A program made the translations under genes and the position numbers. Shown piece by piece: positions 35,940 through 48,332 of a stretch of DNA of 64,000 bases (the first letter of the stretch is position 1; every line of letters begins with the position of its first letter). Source of the DNA: Mucor racemosus (taxonomy: Eukaryota; Mucoromycota; Mucoromycetes; Mucorales; Mucoraceae); the NCBI GenBank assembly GCA_027405735.1, contig JAPEHQ010000012.1:682001-746000 (forward strand), given 5' to 3'. The notes under the pieces were generated by a model, which was not told where the DNA came from, searched no databases, and worked only from the letters and a program-made list of their open reading frames with translations.

Positions 35940-36560
35940 GAAATACGAGATCGCCATTCGTTTTGATTTCGTCAAAAATCGACAATTTTGAAAAAATTAA
36001 AAGTTTTTCGAAAATATCTCCACAGAACATTAACAAAACGCATAAAGCTAATTAATTGACTATTGTACTACTTTTAAATGTCTATCGAATGACGTTAAAA
36101 TTAGATACTTTTTTCTCATAAAATTTTGAGAAAATTCCACTTGTAGAAAAACGCGTTTTTCTCCAAAAAGTCCAAAAAGTTAATACTAAAACTCAAAACA
36201 GGCATTTCTAAAGAAAGGGTTTAGCTTTTGCGGTCATTTGGTATATGTACTTATCATATAAAAATGTTCCGATTTTGGGGTGAAAAATCAAGATTTGTCC
36301 AAAACGCAAATTTTCATGAGGGTATACTCATCCAAAATGGCGATAAAATCGATGACTTTTGCAATATGTAAAAATGATAAAAAAAGTATCTCTTAGATGA
36401 GAGAAAACGTTTGGTATACTTCTGAGCTTCAGGGGTAGCTTAGATATCGAGATATTCGCACTTTAAAGCGTGGATTATAAGGCTGATTTGGTGTAACAAA
36501 TGCATGAAAATTACACAGATTTCCATAAAACGAAAACATTTTTACCAGACAAAAAATATG
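35940..36560 (+). repeat. Dispersed repeat R2, copy 1
   Basis: The stretch 36225-36500 recurs in reverse complement at about 58400-58700 with very high similarity. Shared landmarks are TTTTGCGGTCATTTGGTAT, CATGAGGGTATACTCATCC, ATGGCGATAAAATCGATGAC and CACTTTAAAGCGTGGATTATAAGG. Flanking DNA (35940-36225) is more diverged. A core ATGAGGGTATAC...AAAATGG is shared with repeat R1. No coding frame is conserved. Confidence 0.75.
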
Positions 36561-39500
36561 ATGTGTATTCTGATGCCTTTTTAATGTTACATACGTTATG
36601 AGCTTTATTTTTCAATATTGATTTTAAGCTATAGAAATACTTTTAAATTGTTCATTTTCGATTGGAGTATTGTTTCAGCATGCTCCAGACTTCTCATAAA
36701 ACTTTGCGATTTTCAATAGGACCATATTTGTTTCGTAAGAAAAAAAAACTGTATATTTTAATGATCTATATAAAACAATTTAAATATCGTTTATGAATCA
36801 GAAACACAGGCAATCACCGATGGTATTCAAATACTGTCGTTTACATTAATAACGGTTCATGTCGATTAAATGGTTTCTCAAAGAGTTTTTTAAAACACCG
36901 GAATCAGTACATGTATTAGTCTCAAAGTAAGAAGATTTTTTATGTTGCACTGCCAAGCCAATAACTGTGCATAAGAGATAGTGAAGTAAAGGCAAAAAGT
37001 GCCTTCTATAATATATATACATATATATATATATATATATGATCCTTCTTTTATTAGCTCATTATCAGCTCTTTTCTATTCTATTCATATTATTACAAAC
37101 GCTGTAAATAGCTTCTTCTTGGCTTCAATCGCTTAACATAAATAATTTGATCTGATGTCGCAGCCGCAGTTTTAGGGATATTTTTCAAACCTTGAGGTAT
37201 GTAGCATCATGTTTCATCACAATTAGGCTAACATCAGCAAGATAATCTATCATGGAGTTAGACAGCTTTTGAGGGTTCCCTGTTTGTTGTGCATTTATCA
37301 ATTCAAAAGTCAAGGCTTGCTTGATACAGGATTGTCGGGTATTAAATAATTCCAGACACCAGCAAAAAATAACAAAAAAAATATACATATCCAAGATTCA
37401 AAGGATTGTTTCAAGCATTTAATGACAATTAATAAGTCAGAAATAAGTTTTAAAATATTTTTGGATTTATGAAATATAGATATGCATTTTTTGTTCAAGA
37501 AAACAGATCTTGAATCGAATGAATCAATAGATTTTGAAACGATATAACGTATAGAAGATTCCGATTAAATTTGGACAATCTAACGATTACTAACGGATCA
37601 TAAGTGTTAACAATTTCAATTCTTTTACATTCGAATCCAAAAAGGGAGTTTATGTATTTCTGAATGATATTTTTCATATAAAAATAAGTATTGTCAAAAT
37701 ATTGTTGATAGTATGACCATGGGACGATATGGGTTCATTGAGATTATTGATTTATGATCTCATCAAGCACAAGTATTGCAATACGGAAAACATCCAAATA
37801 TTCTGGAACTTGATATAACTACTGGTGTCTAACCATTATAAAATCAAATATGCGCAATATAAAATGAGAAGAAAAAAAAAAGGGTTTTAATCTATAGGGT
37901 TTTTTAATCGATTGACTTTTACATAGCTGGTCTTGTTTCTTAAAGGTCTGCATAAAGTTTATCCATTGTAAAGTTTTTAGACCTGTTATATGAAAGAGCC
38001 GGCATCTAATATAATAATGATTAGTAAAGAACATGAATACTGGTCATATATGATGGACTCAAACCACCACAATGAAGCATCTCTTTTTGAAAATACCAGG
38101 ATTTTTGTCGAGTAAAGGTTGCTGACACGTGCATTAATCAAAGTGCTTCTTTTTTTTTTACTATTATCTGATTCTTCCTTCTCAAGGGAGGAAACCCAGT
38201 ATGGCAAAGGTACACAAAGGCCAAGATATTTGAGATACCATGCTTCAAACATTGCGAGGTCCTTTGACCAACCGGTCTAGAAAATCGGCTTCAAGTAACA
38301 CAATGCAAATTTTTTTTTTAAAGATCCTCTAAAAGATAATATGAACACAGAAATCAAAAAACAACTTTATATACATTTCCATTTATATCTGAAAATACTA
38401 CAAACAGAGCATTTAACTGTTTATATTTTATATTTATTTAGCAATTTTTAACCTAATAAATCATCTAATATGCCATATTAATTGATTTTTCATATCAAAA
38501 AGTACTGCTACATATCATGTGCGACAGACAAACGTTGGCCTAGAACTTGGATTTGTTCCCATTTCTCTTATTTGAACATTACTTTCCCTGAATGTCTATA
38601 ATTCATTACACGGCGCACTCGACAACAATGCTAATATCAATATTGTGCAGCACATTTTTGGATGAGAGACACAATATACAAGGTCCCTGCCAATTTGTTA
38701 TTGCTGTTTGATATGATTGGTATTGTCAATACACTGTGCACCAAATAAAAAGCTTTTTTAGTGAGCTAAATAGTTACATACCCGAAGCTCAGTTGAATTT
38801 TTTTGACCCTAACCTTTCTTTACCCTAAACTCCGAAATGATAAATGACAGAATTTAATTATATTTTTTTATCCAGGACAAGTAATAAATGAAAAGGACCT
38901 CTGTTCCAATAAGAAACTGCTATAAGCCTACTCAATTGGATAGTTGCAAAATGGCTTTACGCTATTACGAAAAATAATCGCATTTCGGATCAATTAAGCC
39001 TCCCTTTTTTTTGCTTCTTTTGCAACCTTCTGTGGTAACCAGACCGTTTAAAATGGATCCGACATGTGTCTCCTCCTTCCGTCCCGTTTCCATATTGTTG
39101 TGGCGCTGAAAATTTCTCAAAAAAAAACGTACGGGCATATAGGTCCCATAACAAGTTATAATCCAATCAAAATGATAGATATGATCAACAAGTTCCCCTT
39201 GATTTTATTTTTATGTAAGAATAAATGTAGATTTGAATTGAACTATCATATGCAGATATGAAATACCAAACTTAATACGTATTTCTTTTGAGTCTGTTAA
39301 TATTGGATTAATAAAGAGGGAAGGAACATTCGACTAAGATGATGATGTAAGTAATTGCTTGATTTCTGTAATCGCGCTGAAAAAAATGAAACAAGTTTAG
39401 TTTTCAGAAATGACAAACACATCGTGAACAATATCCAGAAATAGCTTATTTTTCAACGGGAGAGGTGAATATTACTTGGCCGACTTTATTTACTATCTTT

Positions 39501-40325
39501 TGGTTTCAATTTCTCTTGTTGATTAAGAAAAACATGTTTCTCCTAGATCAATGATTATAGTGAATGATTTCATCGGAGATCTTTCTCATAAATTGTTTAT
39601 GAAATGTGGATCACAAATATGATTTCTCTACGTTCTGTAAATCGTTCTTTTTTCTCGATATGTGGCGATGGGTTCTTTTTTCAAGTAATTTGAACAAAAT
39701 GTGGTAAAAAATAGACAATTAACAATCTTGTTAAGGCAAGTAGCACAAATTGGTTGTTATTTTCACCATAATGTATAATCCATCAAAACGTATCGTTAAA
39801 TTATATACACATGGTCAATAACAAATAAATAATCAAAGTTTCCCCAATGAAATGTCTCCATATATATTAATCAAATATTCATTATTTTCACGTCGTAAAA
39901 ATCTACAACCATGCTATCCTATAGATCCAAGTCTCTCAAAACAATACGAAGCTCATGTCTATCAAATTCCACAAAGGACCAGGACTCTCTCTTAATAGCT
40001 CCCTTATCATTAGATGATCTAATAGTTTCTATATTTTTTGTGTGGCCAAAGCATAATCGCATCTTGAGTAAAAATTAGCTGAGTTTTACAAATTTTACTA
40101 AAAAAGGAAATCAATTATTAAAAAGATGCCTCGGTGCCTGAACGCAAAGTTTTTTGTACCTAATTTTGACAAAAGGTCTAGTATTCATATATCAATAACC
40201 AAATCATTCTCCGTTTAAATGAGCCAAGTTCGTGTACTGTTACTCTTTTGCCATAATTGATCGGAGGGCGGCGGGCGTCCCCCCCCTTCACCTTCCATGA
40301 GCTACATCACCATCAGACAAATCAG
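36561..40325. other. Gene-free region, 3.8 kb
   Basis: AT-rich. It has a (TA)n tract at about 37013-37040. On the minus strand between 38252 and 37066 there are several short open stretches (for example 'FEAWYLKYLGLCVPLPYW' and 'GLKTLQWINFMQTFKKQDQL') in different frames. These may be a decayed gene, but no family is recognisable. Nothing else is supported. Confidence 0.4.
40261..40290 (+). promoter_or_regulatory. GC-rich tract upstream of the DPBB gene
   Basis: CGGAGGGCGGCGGGCGTCCCCCCCC lies about 200 bp before the ATG of the secreted beta-barrel gene. It stands out sharply from the AT-rich surroundings. C-rich boxes in fungal promoters bind zinc-finger activators or repressors, but no specific factor can be named here. 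Confidence 0.35.
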
Positions 40326-40334
40326 TATAAATAG
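40326..40334 (+). promoter_or_regulatory. TATA box of the DPBB gene
   Basis: TATAAATAG, about 152 bp upstream of the ATG at 40486, followed by pyrimidine-rich DNA (TCCTCTTTTCTCTTT) of the type found at fungal transcription starts. Confidence 0.5.
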
Positions 40335-40485
40335 AGACAACATTTTGCCAATGTTGGTTTAAAAAAATCATCCTCTTTTCTCTTTATATATATATATTCT
40401 TTTTTTATATAACGCTGGTCGTTTTATCATCAATTCTTTTTAAAAATATCATATAAAGTTCATTCCAATCATTATATTATCAAAC

Positions 40486-41067
40486 ATGTCTCGCACTTTC
40501 ACCTTATTCACAGCTGTCGTTCTTGCCCTTACTGCTTTATCTTCTGCAGCACCAATTGATGACAGTTCAATCGTTCAAATTGGATCCAACGTCGCTGCAT
40601 CTTCTTCCCCTGTTCAATTGGAGAAGCGTAAGAAGCACCACAAAAAGTCCAAGAAGAGCAAGCATAGCAAAAAGACTACCACCAAGAAGAAGACTACCAC
40701 CAAGAAGACAACTACTAAGAAGTCTTCTTCTTCTTCTTCTTCCTCTAGCAAGAGTTATTCTGGAACTGCAACTTGGTTCACACCTGCTACTGAAGGTGGA
40801 TCCACTGGTGCTTGTGGTCCCGAGGAAGATGATGATTCTCTCATTGTTGCTTTGAATGCTCCTCAATACGGTGATATGAGCGAAAAATCTTCATGGTGTG
40901 GTAAGAAGATCTCAATCACTGGTCCCGCTGGTACTGCCACTGCTACTGTCAATGATGCTTGTCCTGAATGTGAATCGGGTGACCTTGATCTTACTCCTGT
41001 CCTCTTCAAGAAGATTGTTGGTGATATGGACTTAGGTGTCGGTGAGATCACCTGGCAATTGTCTTAA
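40486..41067 (+). CDS. Secreted double-psi beta-barrel (RlpA/barwin-like) protein, 193 aa
   Basis: Intronless. Residues 1 to about 21 (MSRTFTLFTAVVLALTALSSA) are a signal peptide. A likely Kex2 cleavage site, 'QLEKRKK', at about residue 47 ends a propeptide. A very basic, Lys/Thr/Ser-rich linker follows (HHKKSKKSKHSKKTTTKKK, then a nine-Ser run). The C-terminal 100 residues form the double-psi beta-barrel. It begins 'YSGTATWFTP', has 'GACG' and 'SLIVALNAPQYG', and ends 'TATVNDACPECESGDLDLT' and 'GVGEITWQLS'. The Asp in NDACPEC corresponds to the conserved acidic residue of expansin and RlpA relatives. The protein is secreted; these domains bind or loosen cell-wall polysaccharide, but no enzyme activity can be claimed. 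The basic linker could tether it to anionic wall polymers such as polyphosphate or glucuronans (inference). Confidence 0.88.
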   Translation: MSRTFTLFTAVVLALTALSSAAPIDDSSIVQIGSNVAASSSPVQLEKRKKHHKKSKKSKHSKKTTTKKKTTTKKTTTKKSSSSSSSSSKSYSGTATWFTPATEGGSTGACGPEEDDDSLIVALNAPQYGDMSEKSSWCGKKISITGPAGTATATVNDACPECESGDLDLTPVLFKKIVGDMDLGVGEITWQLS

Positions 41068-42914
41068 ATTTCTTGATTATGTGCTTTTTGTAAAAGTATT
41101 ATGACATTAAAAGAAATTTTTTTACTTGTATTCATGTTTATAGTCACCCCCACCCCATTCCCTTTTGTATCTTTTTTCGTTTATTTCCCTCTTTTCCTGT
41201 TCAATTCGCCCTCTTTTTTTCTTTTTTTTTTTTTTGTCACAAATATATTGTATGTATAATATAATAAATAATAATAATAATAATAACAATAATAAAAAAA
41301 AATCTATCTAGAAGTACTTGTAGAGTCTATCTTGTTAATATTCATACACATTTTCTGTTTATACTGTCAATTGAGATATTTTTAGCAATATGCTAATATA
41401 ATATATTAAATGCTTTAATGTTTACTAAACAAGAACACCCCCAAAAATAAAAAATAAAAAAAGAGGTCTATTAAATTAGTGTGTTATTTCTGAAAATGTA
41501 TGTTTTTTTCTTGTGTTTTGACACATTGTTTTTTGTGTCTTTTACACACAACAATAAACATGCTCTTTTTGTTATAAATTATACAAATCAAGATATAATA
41601 AATCCTTGCGCGTGGTATACAAGAACATTCTTTTTGTTCAATCGAAGATCCTGTAAAATACCACTTAATTATGTATTCAATCAAACTGTACCACATTTGA
41701 TTAATTTTGTGTATCCAAAATTTAAAGTCTAAAACGTAAATCAAAGAAAAACGAGAAGAAATTCCATATTGTAGCAACTTAATCTATAAAAATACAATGC
41801 ATCCTAAAAAAACTGAGAATGACACTTAAAATGTTTGACCTGGCCCCTTCTATTTTTTTTTTGCGTCTTCTGAACCTAGATCAATTAAATCAAGAAAAAA
41901 AAAAAAAATTTCCTTGAAAGAGGAGACTTGTTATTGATACTCAGAAATGAATAAAGCGCTAAACATGTTAACTCAATTGTGTGTTTAAACTTAACCATGG
42001 GTCGTACCAACACCATTAATGCGTGTATACAACCACACAAGTGGTTTTCATGATAAAAAACACATGCACCATTCACTGAAATAATATTCACGTTACTCTT
42101 GGAAACCTCAATTACATATATCCTTCTTTCAAATGACTTTTTCTGTACTCAATTCTTGTCAATCAGATTGCAACAAGCAATTTGCCACGTGATTTATTTA
42201 CTGAATACTGATGAGAGCTGTATTTGCTATGTAAGGTATTATTTATCTTTTTAAGAAGTAGCGGTAGTAGTGGTGATTGTGGCGGAGGAGGAGGAGGAGG
42301 AGGAGGATAAAAAACTGCCATTTTAATCTCCATTTTAGTTATATTTACTTGATCAAGCACAATTTCAGCATTTTATACAAGAGACGTCAAATAAAAAATA
42401 CTGAAATACATTTCAGGCGATAGATAACAATATAAATGTATTTGACAGTTATCATATTTAAAATTTTATGTCAAAATAATTATCTGAAAACATCGTATTT
42501 GATATTTTTCCAAAAAATTAAGTCATACACACAGCATCATGGCTATCATTGCATGGCAAGAATAAAACGCGATATGTAATAAAAAAAATACCTACCTATA
42601 CTGCAGATATTCGGTAATATTATATTCACACTGAATATGAAAGAACAACACCCTTATTAGGTGTAAATATTATTTAAATAGATCAGATGTGACAAAATGA
42701 AACGAGAAAAAAAGTGTTCACAATTACTTATCAATAGTCGAGCTTACAAATTTTATATAATATAGTGATTAGCAAGAGTGGGAAATAATAAATACAGTAG
42801 TAATTGATAGTAAATGAGATTAATGAACTAATAATAGAAAGTGGTAGTAGTGTGATTAAAGAGAAACACAAAAAGAGGTATTAGACTAGGTGGAAATCAA
42901 TCAAAAAAAGCCAT
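41068..42914. other. Intergenic region with GGA microsatellite
   Basis: Region between the convergent DPBB and MFS genes. It holds a T-rich run (41213-41236), an AAT tract (41262-41300) and a (GGA)n tract (42280-42307). Short frames at 41481-41777 on both strands show no signature. No gene is supported. Confidence 0.5.
42280..42307 (+). repeat. (GGA)n microsatellite
   Basis: GGCGGAGGAGGAGGAGGAGGAGG, about eight GGA units, purine-rich on the plus strand and in otherwise AT-rich DNA. Confidence 0.9.
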
Positions 42915-44811
42915 TTAAGACATGTATCTAAATCCAGGATGTTTATCACAGATTTGAGTAGCAACCTCATGAGCGAATTCTTCAGGAGTGAGGTTATCAC
43001 GTCTCTTATTCTCTCTATCCAAGAGGAATTTGAAGATACAAGAAAAGACAGCAGCACCAATCATTAAACACATAGCAGCCAAGTTACCAACAGCGTATAA
43101 AGGAGCATCATTAGCTCTGTAAATTTGACCACCAATAGCACCACCAACGTTACCAATAGAAATAATGATAGCGGAAGCAACACCACGCTTAGTATGACCA
43201 CCAATGTTATTACCGAACCAACTCAACATGGCAGGAATATGAGAAAAGACACCTGTAACAGTGATACAGGCAGCAATGTACATGGCAACTGAGCCTTGAT
43301 TACGGAGGGCATACAAAAGAGCATAACCAATAACGCCAATAACAGCAGGGACAGCTATATGCAAACCACGTTCACGCTTTTTATCAGCATGCATAGCGAT
43401 TAAAATAGTAAATGTACAAGCTAATAACAGTGTTAATATATTGTAATATTAATCGTTGATCATAAAAATAAAGATTTACCAATTGCATATGGAGGTGCAG
43501 ACATTGCCTGCGCGCGAAGATCAGTGAAACCCATACCTTGAATGATACTAGGCAAGAATAAACTCAAACTGTAAAGAGGAGTAGCACCACAAATGTAGAT
43601 AAGGGAATGCATATAAACTTTCCAGTCAAGGAAAGCAGCGCGCCATTGTTCCCAAGAGAATTCTGTTTCAGTTGATGGACCAGCATCTTCTTTGAGTCTG
43701 TGAACAACAATTTCGCGTTCACGTTCATTGATAACTATTGAATTGAGAAATTTTCATTAGTATTGCATTCAAGACCATTTCCCACACACACGCGTTAAAA
43801 TTACACACGCTTCCAAATCAAATTCACACATCAAATCGCATCATTTTCCCCACAAAATTTAATCGTGTACACAAAACTTACATTTAGAGTTCTCTGGAAA
43901 GTCAGGAAGAAAGAAATAGGCAGCAATTGAAAGTAAAAGAGTTGGAATGGCTTCAATAATGAAAATCCATTGCCAGCCATGAAGACCATTAATACCATCC
44001 ATTTGCATGATACCATAAGCCTATATTATGCATAGCAATAATTACATCATTAGCATGGCTGTAAATCAAATATTCTAGATGAATATGCATATATTTACCA
44101 ATACACCTCCAAATGCGCCAGCTAAAGTTGAGCAAGAGAAAAAGAAGGCTACACGAGTTGCTTGTTCTCCTCTAGTATACCACAAGGTAAGATAGAAAAT
44201 GACACCTGGGAAAAGGCCTGCTTCAGTGATACCCAAAAAGAAACGAGAAGCTAAAAGACCAGCTGTATTATTACATGCAGCCATTGCAGCCATCTTGAAT
44301 ACAGGAGAATAATTAGTTACATTTATACATACATGTATTTTATTTTCTAGCACTTACGACAGTGCCCCAAGAGATCATAACGATGGGAATCCATTTACTA
44401 GGACCAATCAACTTTAAAATCATATTGGAAGGAACTTCAAAAATGACCTACAATGGCTTGAAATATGAGTGGCGATATAATTAGACAAAACAGATCAATT
44501 TAACATACATAACCAATAAAGAAAATAGATAAAGCAATGTTATAATCAGTAGAACTGATATTTAAATCAGTAGTAATACCAGCTAATTTGGCATTACCAA
44601 TATTAACACGATCCAAGAAAGAACAAAGATACAAGAGACCAAGGAATGGAATGATACGAAGATCAAGTTTCCAAATAACGGCTTTTAATTCTTCTGGAGT
44701 TGGAGGAACAAACTCCTTGGCTTCACGACCAATTGATTCTTCTTCATATTCAACCAATTCTGGTTTTTCTGTAAAATGTTGTTGCTTTTCTTCTTGATAT
44801 TTTTCAGTCAT
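42915..44811 (-). CDS. MFS transporter of the anion:cation symporter type (Dal5/Tna1-like)
   Basis: Multi-exon gene from ATG 44811 (MTEKYQEEKQQHFTEKPELV) to the stop at 42915. A further upstream ATG at 44856 exists, but the downstream one gives the usual hydrophilic N-terminus. About 12 membrane segments are present. Family signatures are 'DRVNIGNAKLAGI' after TM1, 'FFIGYVIFEVPSNMILK' in TM2, 'FLGITEAGLFPGVIFYL' in TM4-5 and 'LHGWQWIFIIEAIP' before TM6. Together they mark the fungal ACS (allantoate/nicotinate/pantothenate permease) group. The second half has 'SHIPAMLSWFGNNIGGHTKR' and ends 'CDKHPGFRYMS'. Proteins of this group import small organic anions with protons at the plasma membrane; the substrate here cannot be predicted. 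Introns of about 50-130 bp interrupt the gene. Confidence 0.88.
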
Positions 44812-45208
44812 ATTGTGTATAAAGAAGAAAGAAAAAGCACTTGGATGTCTGATCAATTGAAAATCCTAATTTTACCTCCCCTTTTTATACCCAAGCGGTT
44901 CTAATACTTTTGCAACACTAAACCGCAACTATTGTTTCGTGCGATATATACTTGTACACATTTCTACTAATAAGATGTCATGTGAGTCAGTATCTCCACA
45001 CTTTTAAGCTTTCTTCTTGAGATTTAGTACTACTTGACTTACACCGGAGAATAATTTACATTGCCAATCTGGAGTGTATGGCAAATGACTAACTTGAATT
45101 TGTCCAATGAGAAACTAAACATACAGGCATTGGGATCATAGATGGCAAGAGGACAAAAAAAAAAAAAAAACAGGGTATATATTCATTTCTTTATTTCAAT
45201 ATGATAAT
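44812..45208. other. Intergenic region between MFS gene and VPS72
   Basis: Promoter of the MFS gene and 3' end of VPS72. A poly-A tract lies at about 45153-45168. No gene. Confidence 0.5.
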
Positions 45209-46651
45209 TCAAATAGCAGCATCCCAACCTTCAGGAACACCTTTAGCACTTGGAATATATCCTAAATACAAACCAGAAGTAGATGCCCATCTCATTTCAT
45301 GGTATAAACATGCTCTGATGACTTGATAGGCTGTAATATTTGCATAAGGAATACCAGTAGAGGGATCTTTATATCTTGCTACTTCACCTGTAATTGGACA
45401 AATCACAGGCCTATTTGGTTTAGATGGTCTCTTAAGCCAATCGCTTAATTGGTCTATCAAATCGACATTTTCTAAATCTTTATCCGCTTCGGTACCACTT
45501 TCGGCATATTCTTGTTGTGCTTCCATCATTATTGTATTATCCATAAAAGAAATTAAGTTTCTTCCCATCAGATCAATCTTGTTGCTTATCTTCCAATCAG
45601 GAGCATTTGTATCAGTCATAGTTTCGCCATTCATGTTACTTTGACCTTCTGCATTAGTAATTTCAGAAGCAGTAGTTTCTTCATTATTGTTACGCATAAT
45701 GGGTCCATCATTCTCAGCAAAAGAGTGGTATCTTACAAACTGTCCAAAAATACCCCGTTTATCTTTCTTTTTGGCATTTGCTTTTCGCTCAGCCTCCATT
45801 TGTTGCCATTCAAGTAATGAATCTTTATTTATTTCTTCTGTAATCGCTGCTTCTGCTAATAATTCCTCTTGTGTCATTTTATTAACAACAGGTCGATCTC
45901 TTTTAGGTAGTAATGCCTAAAATAATCTGTCAGAAATAGGGGAAAAAAAATCAACTGAAAGGGGTTGGTCATCCAAATTCTTACTCTTCTTTTCTCATGT
46001 TCTCTAAGTTGATCTTCCACTTGTAACCTATTTAATACTGTATTTTTTCTTGATGAGAATCGAGTACTGCGTTCTCCATTCTCTTCATGATACAGTTCAG
46101 TAATTCTCGATCTCCTCTTTCTTTTTTCAATTGGGGCTTTTCCAATTTTTGTTACTTTTGATTTGCTGCTGGTAGCTGTCGATGGAGGTGGGTTAAATGT
46201 ACCTGCCCTACGAGCCTAATACGAATGAAATATTCAGCTATTAATCAACAATGCACTTGAACTTTCTACATTTACCCTCTTTTCTGCTTTATCGAGTTCT
46301 TTGTCCAGTGCTTGTCCTTCCTCAATGTGTTCTTGTTCGCCTTCTGATGAATCCAGGTCAAAATCTGAATCGACTTTATCCTCTTCCTCTTCCTCAACAG
46401 CTATATAGCACACTTCAGTATCCTATAAATTAAGGTTCACAATGAGTTTTACCTTTGGTAGAAAACTCTTCATCTTCTTCATCACTATCTCTATATTCAA
46501 ACAACTCTTCCATATCAACTTCTTGGTCTAGCAAGGCGCGCATTCTAATTTGAAAATATATTTTTAATTATTGATGTATACATTTATATCGTTTCGCTAT
46601 TTACCTACTACCAGCATTTGGGCGTCTTTCTCTCTCTTGTATAAATGACAT
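45209..46651 (-). CDS. VPS72: SWR1/SRCAP complex subunit Vps72/YL1 (Swc2)
   Basis: Multi-exon gene, ATG 46651 (MSFIQERERRPNAGSRMRAL) to the stop at 45209. The N-terminal part has the acidic 'LFEYRDSDEEDEEF' and 'CYIAVEEEEEDKVDSDFDLD' stretches of the YL1 histone-binding region, with basic 'KRKRRSR' following. The C-terminal YL1 domain reads 'RPVICPITGEVARYKDPSTG' and 'IPYANITAYQVIRACLYHEM', which is diagnostic. The family helps the SWR1 remodeller exchange H2A for H2A.Z and binds the H2A.Z-H2B dimer. Total length of about 430 residues is within the normal range. Repeat R3 begins about 150 bp upstream of the start codon, so its promoter may include repeat DNA. Confidence 0.92.
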
Positions 46652-46804
46652 GTCTATGTTTTCGTTTTTATTTTCTGCTATAAAAAGATATGTGAAAAGT
46701 TTAAAAAAGTTCTGATGGTATGGTGTTTTCATCCTGCCGTTTCGTCAGTGACTGTTTGGGATCTAGACACTGCTCTCATTTGTTCAATCTCTAAATGTTG
46801 ATAC

Positions 46805-48332
46805 AGTACTAGAAAAATCTTCTGTCATATCATACATTCATTAAAAAATTGCAAAAGCGAGCCCGTAGAGCGACGCCGTAATTGACCATAGCAAGATTGA
46901 ACGGCTAAGTCTCTTATACTATGGTATATCTAAGTTTTAAATAAAAAAGCTTTTTTTTTTTTTTACTTTTCTTATATTTAACCATGTATAATCTGAAAAT
47001 TCAGATTTTGTAGTGGACATTTTCGGGACTCATTTTACCCTTACCAACACTCATGATTTTGATCAAAAAAAAGAAAAATCAAATTTTGATACCAAAATCG
47101 ACGTTTAAATGTACTACATTATGAGAGAAAATTGTAGCCATAACTAATACACATTTTATAAAAACTTAATATCCAATGTTAAGTAATGAAAATTTGCACT
47201 TTTGCCCCAAAAACGGAATTTTGGTTAAAGAATTTTCATGTAATATTTTGCAATTAAATTTTTTGTTATTTTTTATTGAGCAAATAGAGCGCAAAATTTT
47301 GTATATTTGTATATTTTTTGTTTTTATAATTAGTAGTATAATTAACTCTAAATTTGCAAAATCAGAAAAAAAAAATTAAAAAATGTCAAAATTGATGATC
47401 TGGACAAGAATAATTTTTGAAATTAATATTCCGCTTATAAGCCTTGTAAGTCTTAAAAATAAGAGATTTTATAATACTTGAGAACTTTTTCAAGAATTTA
47501 CTACGATGTTGTATCCACTTGTATCAAGCTTATTACTGTAAATAATATTTATATATGCTAAATGCTAATATTATATGGTAGTTTATTTGATGATAATATA
47601 GCCTTGCTTTATAATCATTGCGCTAGAGGCGATTTACATTAAGTTTTAGCCTTACCCCTCCAACATCATAAACATAAACATGGTCATCACTGGGATCTAT
47701 TGCCACCTTTTTACCCTCCTCTTTTTTGTCCCAATAAGCCAATTTATTTAATACTTTACCAGAACAAACTTACTTTTGACCTATAAAAACTGATTTATTA
47801 GTAAAATCAATTATTAATCACAAGCTAATAAGTAATGATCATGATGGTGTACCTTTGATAGTTAGCAGTGATATACAAGACATCTTGTTTTCCTCTTCTT
47901 TTTAGCTGTTGGCCGCTAAATAGAAATAAATGCTTTTTAGAAACTAAATAGACTAACATGAGTTTTTTATTCATTCATTCAAATCAAGTCAATACTATAC
48001 ATACTTTTATAATCACCAGTTTTTCTCCAGGTAGATATCAACTTTAGGACAAAAAAGCATTAATTATAACGTAGATAATGGAACAAAATGATTAAGTCCT
48101 GGACGCTTTTTTTGTTCGAGAAAGATATTATAACATGCCCTAACATTAACAGCAGTTAATAATTTATTTCCAAATAAACAATAGGAAAAACATGTACTTG
48201 TACCTGCTCCTTGATTTCAGTTTACAAAAAAAAATATTGGTCTTTTTGTTGTAGCTTTAAACGTAAATAAAAGAGCTGAGAAAAAAGTAGGGAAGAAAAA
48301 AGAGTTTTTGTATTACAAACAGAAATTTGAAA
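46805..48332 (+). repeat. Repeat R3, copy 1 (1528 bp, uninterrupted)
   Basis: Recurs in the same orientation at 49147-52142. Subtracting a 1468-bp insert from copy 2 leaves the same length, 1528 bp. Conserved landmarks are GCGAGCCCGTAGAGCGACGCCGTAATTGA (46858-46886), TTTTGCCCCAAAAACGGAATTTTGG and CATCATAAACATAAACATGG (about 47664). On the minus strand there are spliced-looking fragments ('RACYNIFLEQKKRPGLNHF', 'LKRRGKQDVLYITANYQR', 'GKKVAIDPSDDHVYVYDVGG'). The last two suggest a decayed protein, possibly of a transposon, but I cannot name it. Boundaries were read by eye. Confidence 0.82.

Noticed and set aside
37066..38252. Cluster of minus-strand frames
   Set aside because: Fragments in different frames without a recognisable family or consistent splice joins; possibly a decayed gene, but not supportable.
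47176..47379. 67-codon plus-strand frame in R3 copy 1
   Set aside because: The corresponding frame is not kept in R3 copy 2, and the sequence is low-complexity Phe/Ile/Lys.
47640..47780. 'VAIDPSDDHVYVYDVGG' as a RuvC-I motif of a Fanzor/OrfB nuclease
   Set aside because: The 'DP' alone is too weak; no second or third catalytic acid or zinc ribbon could be placed in the right order, so the name is withheld.
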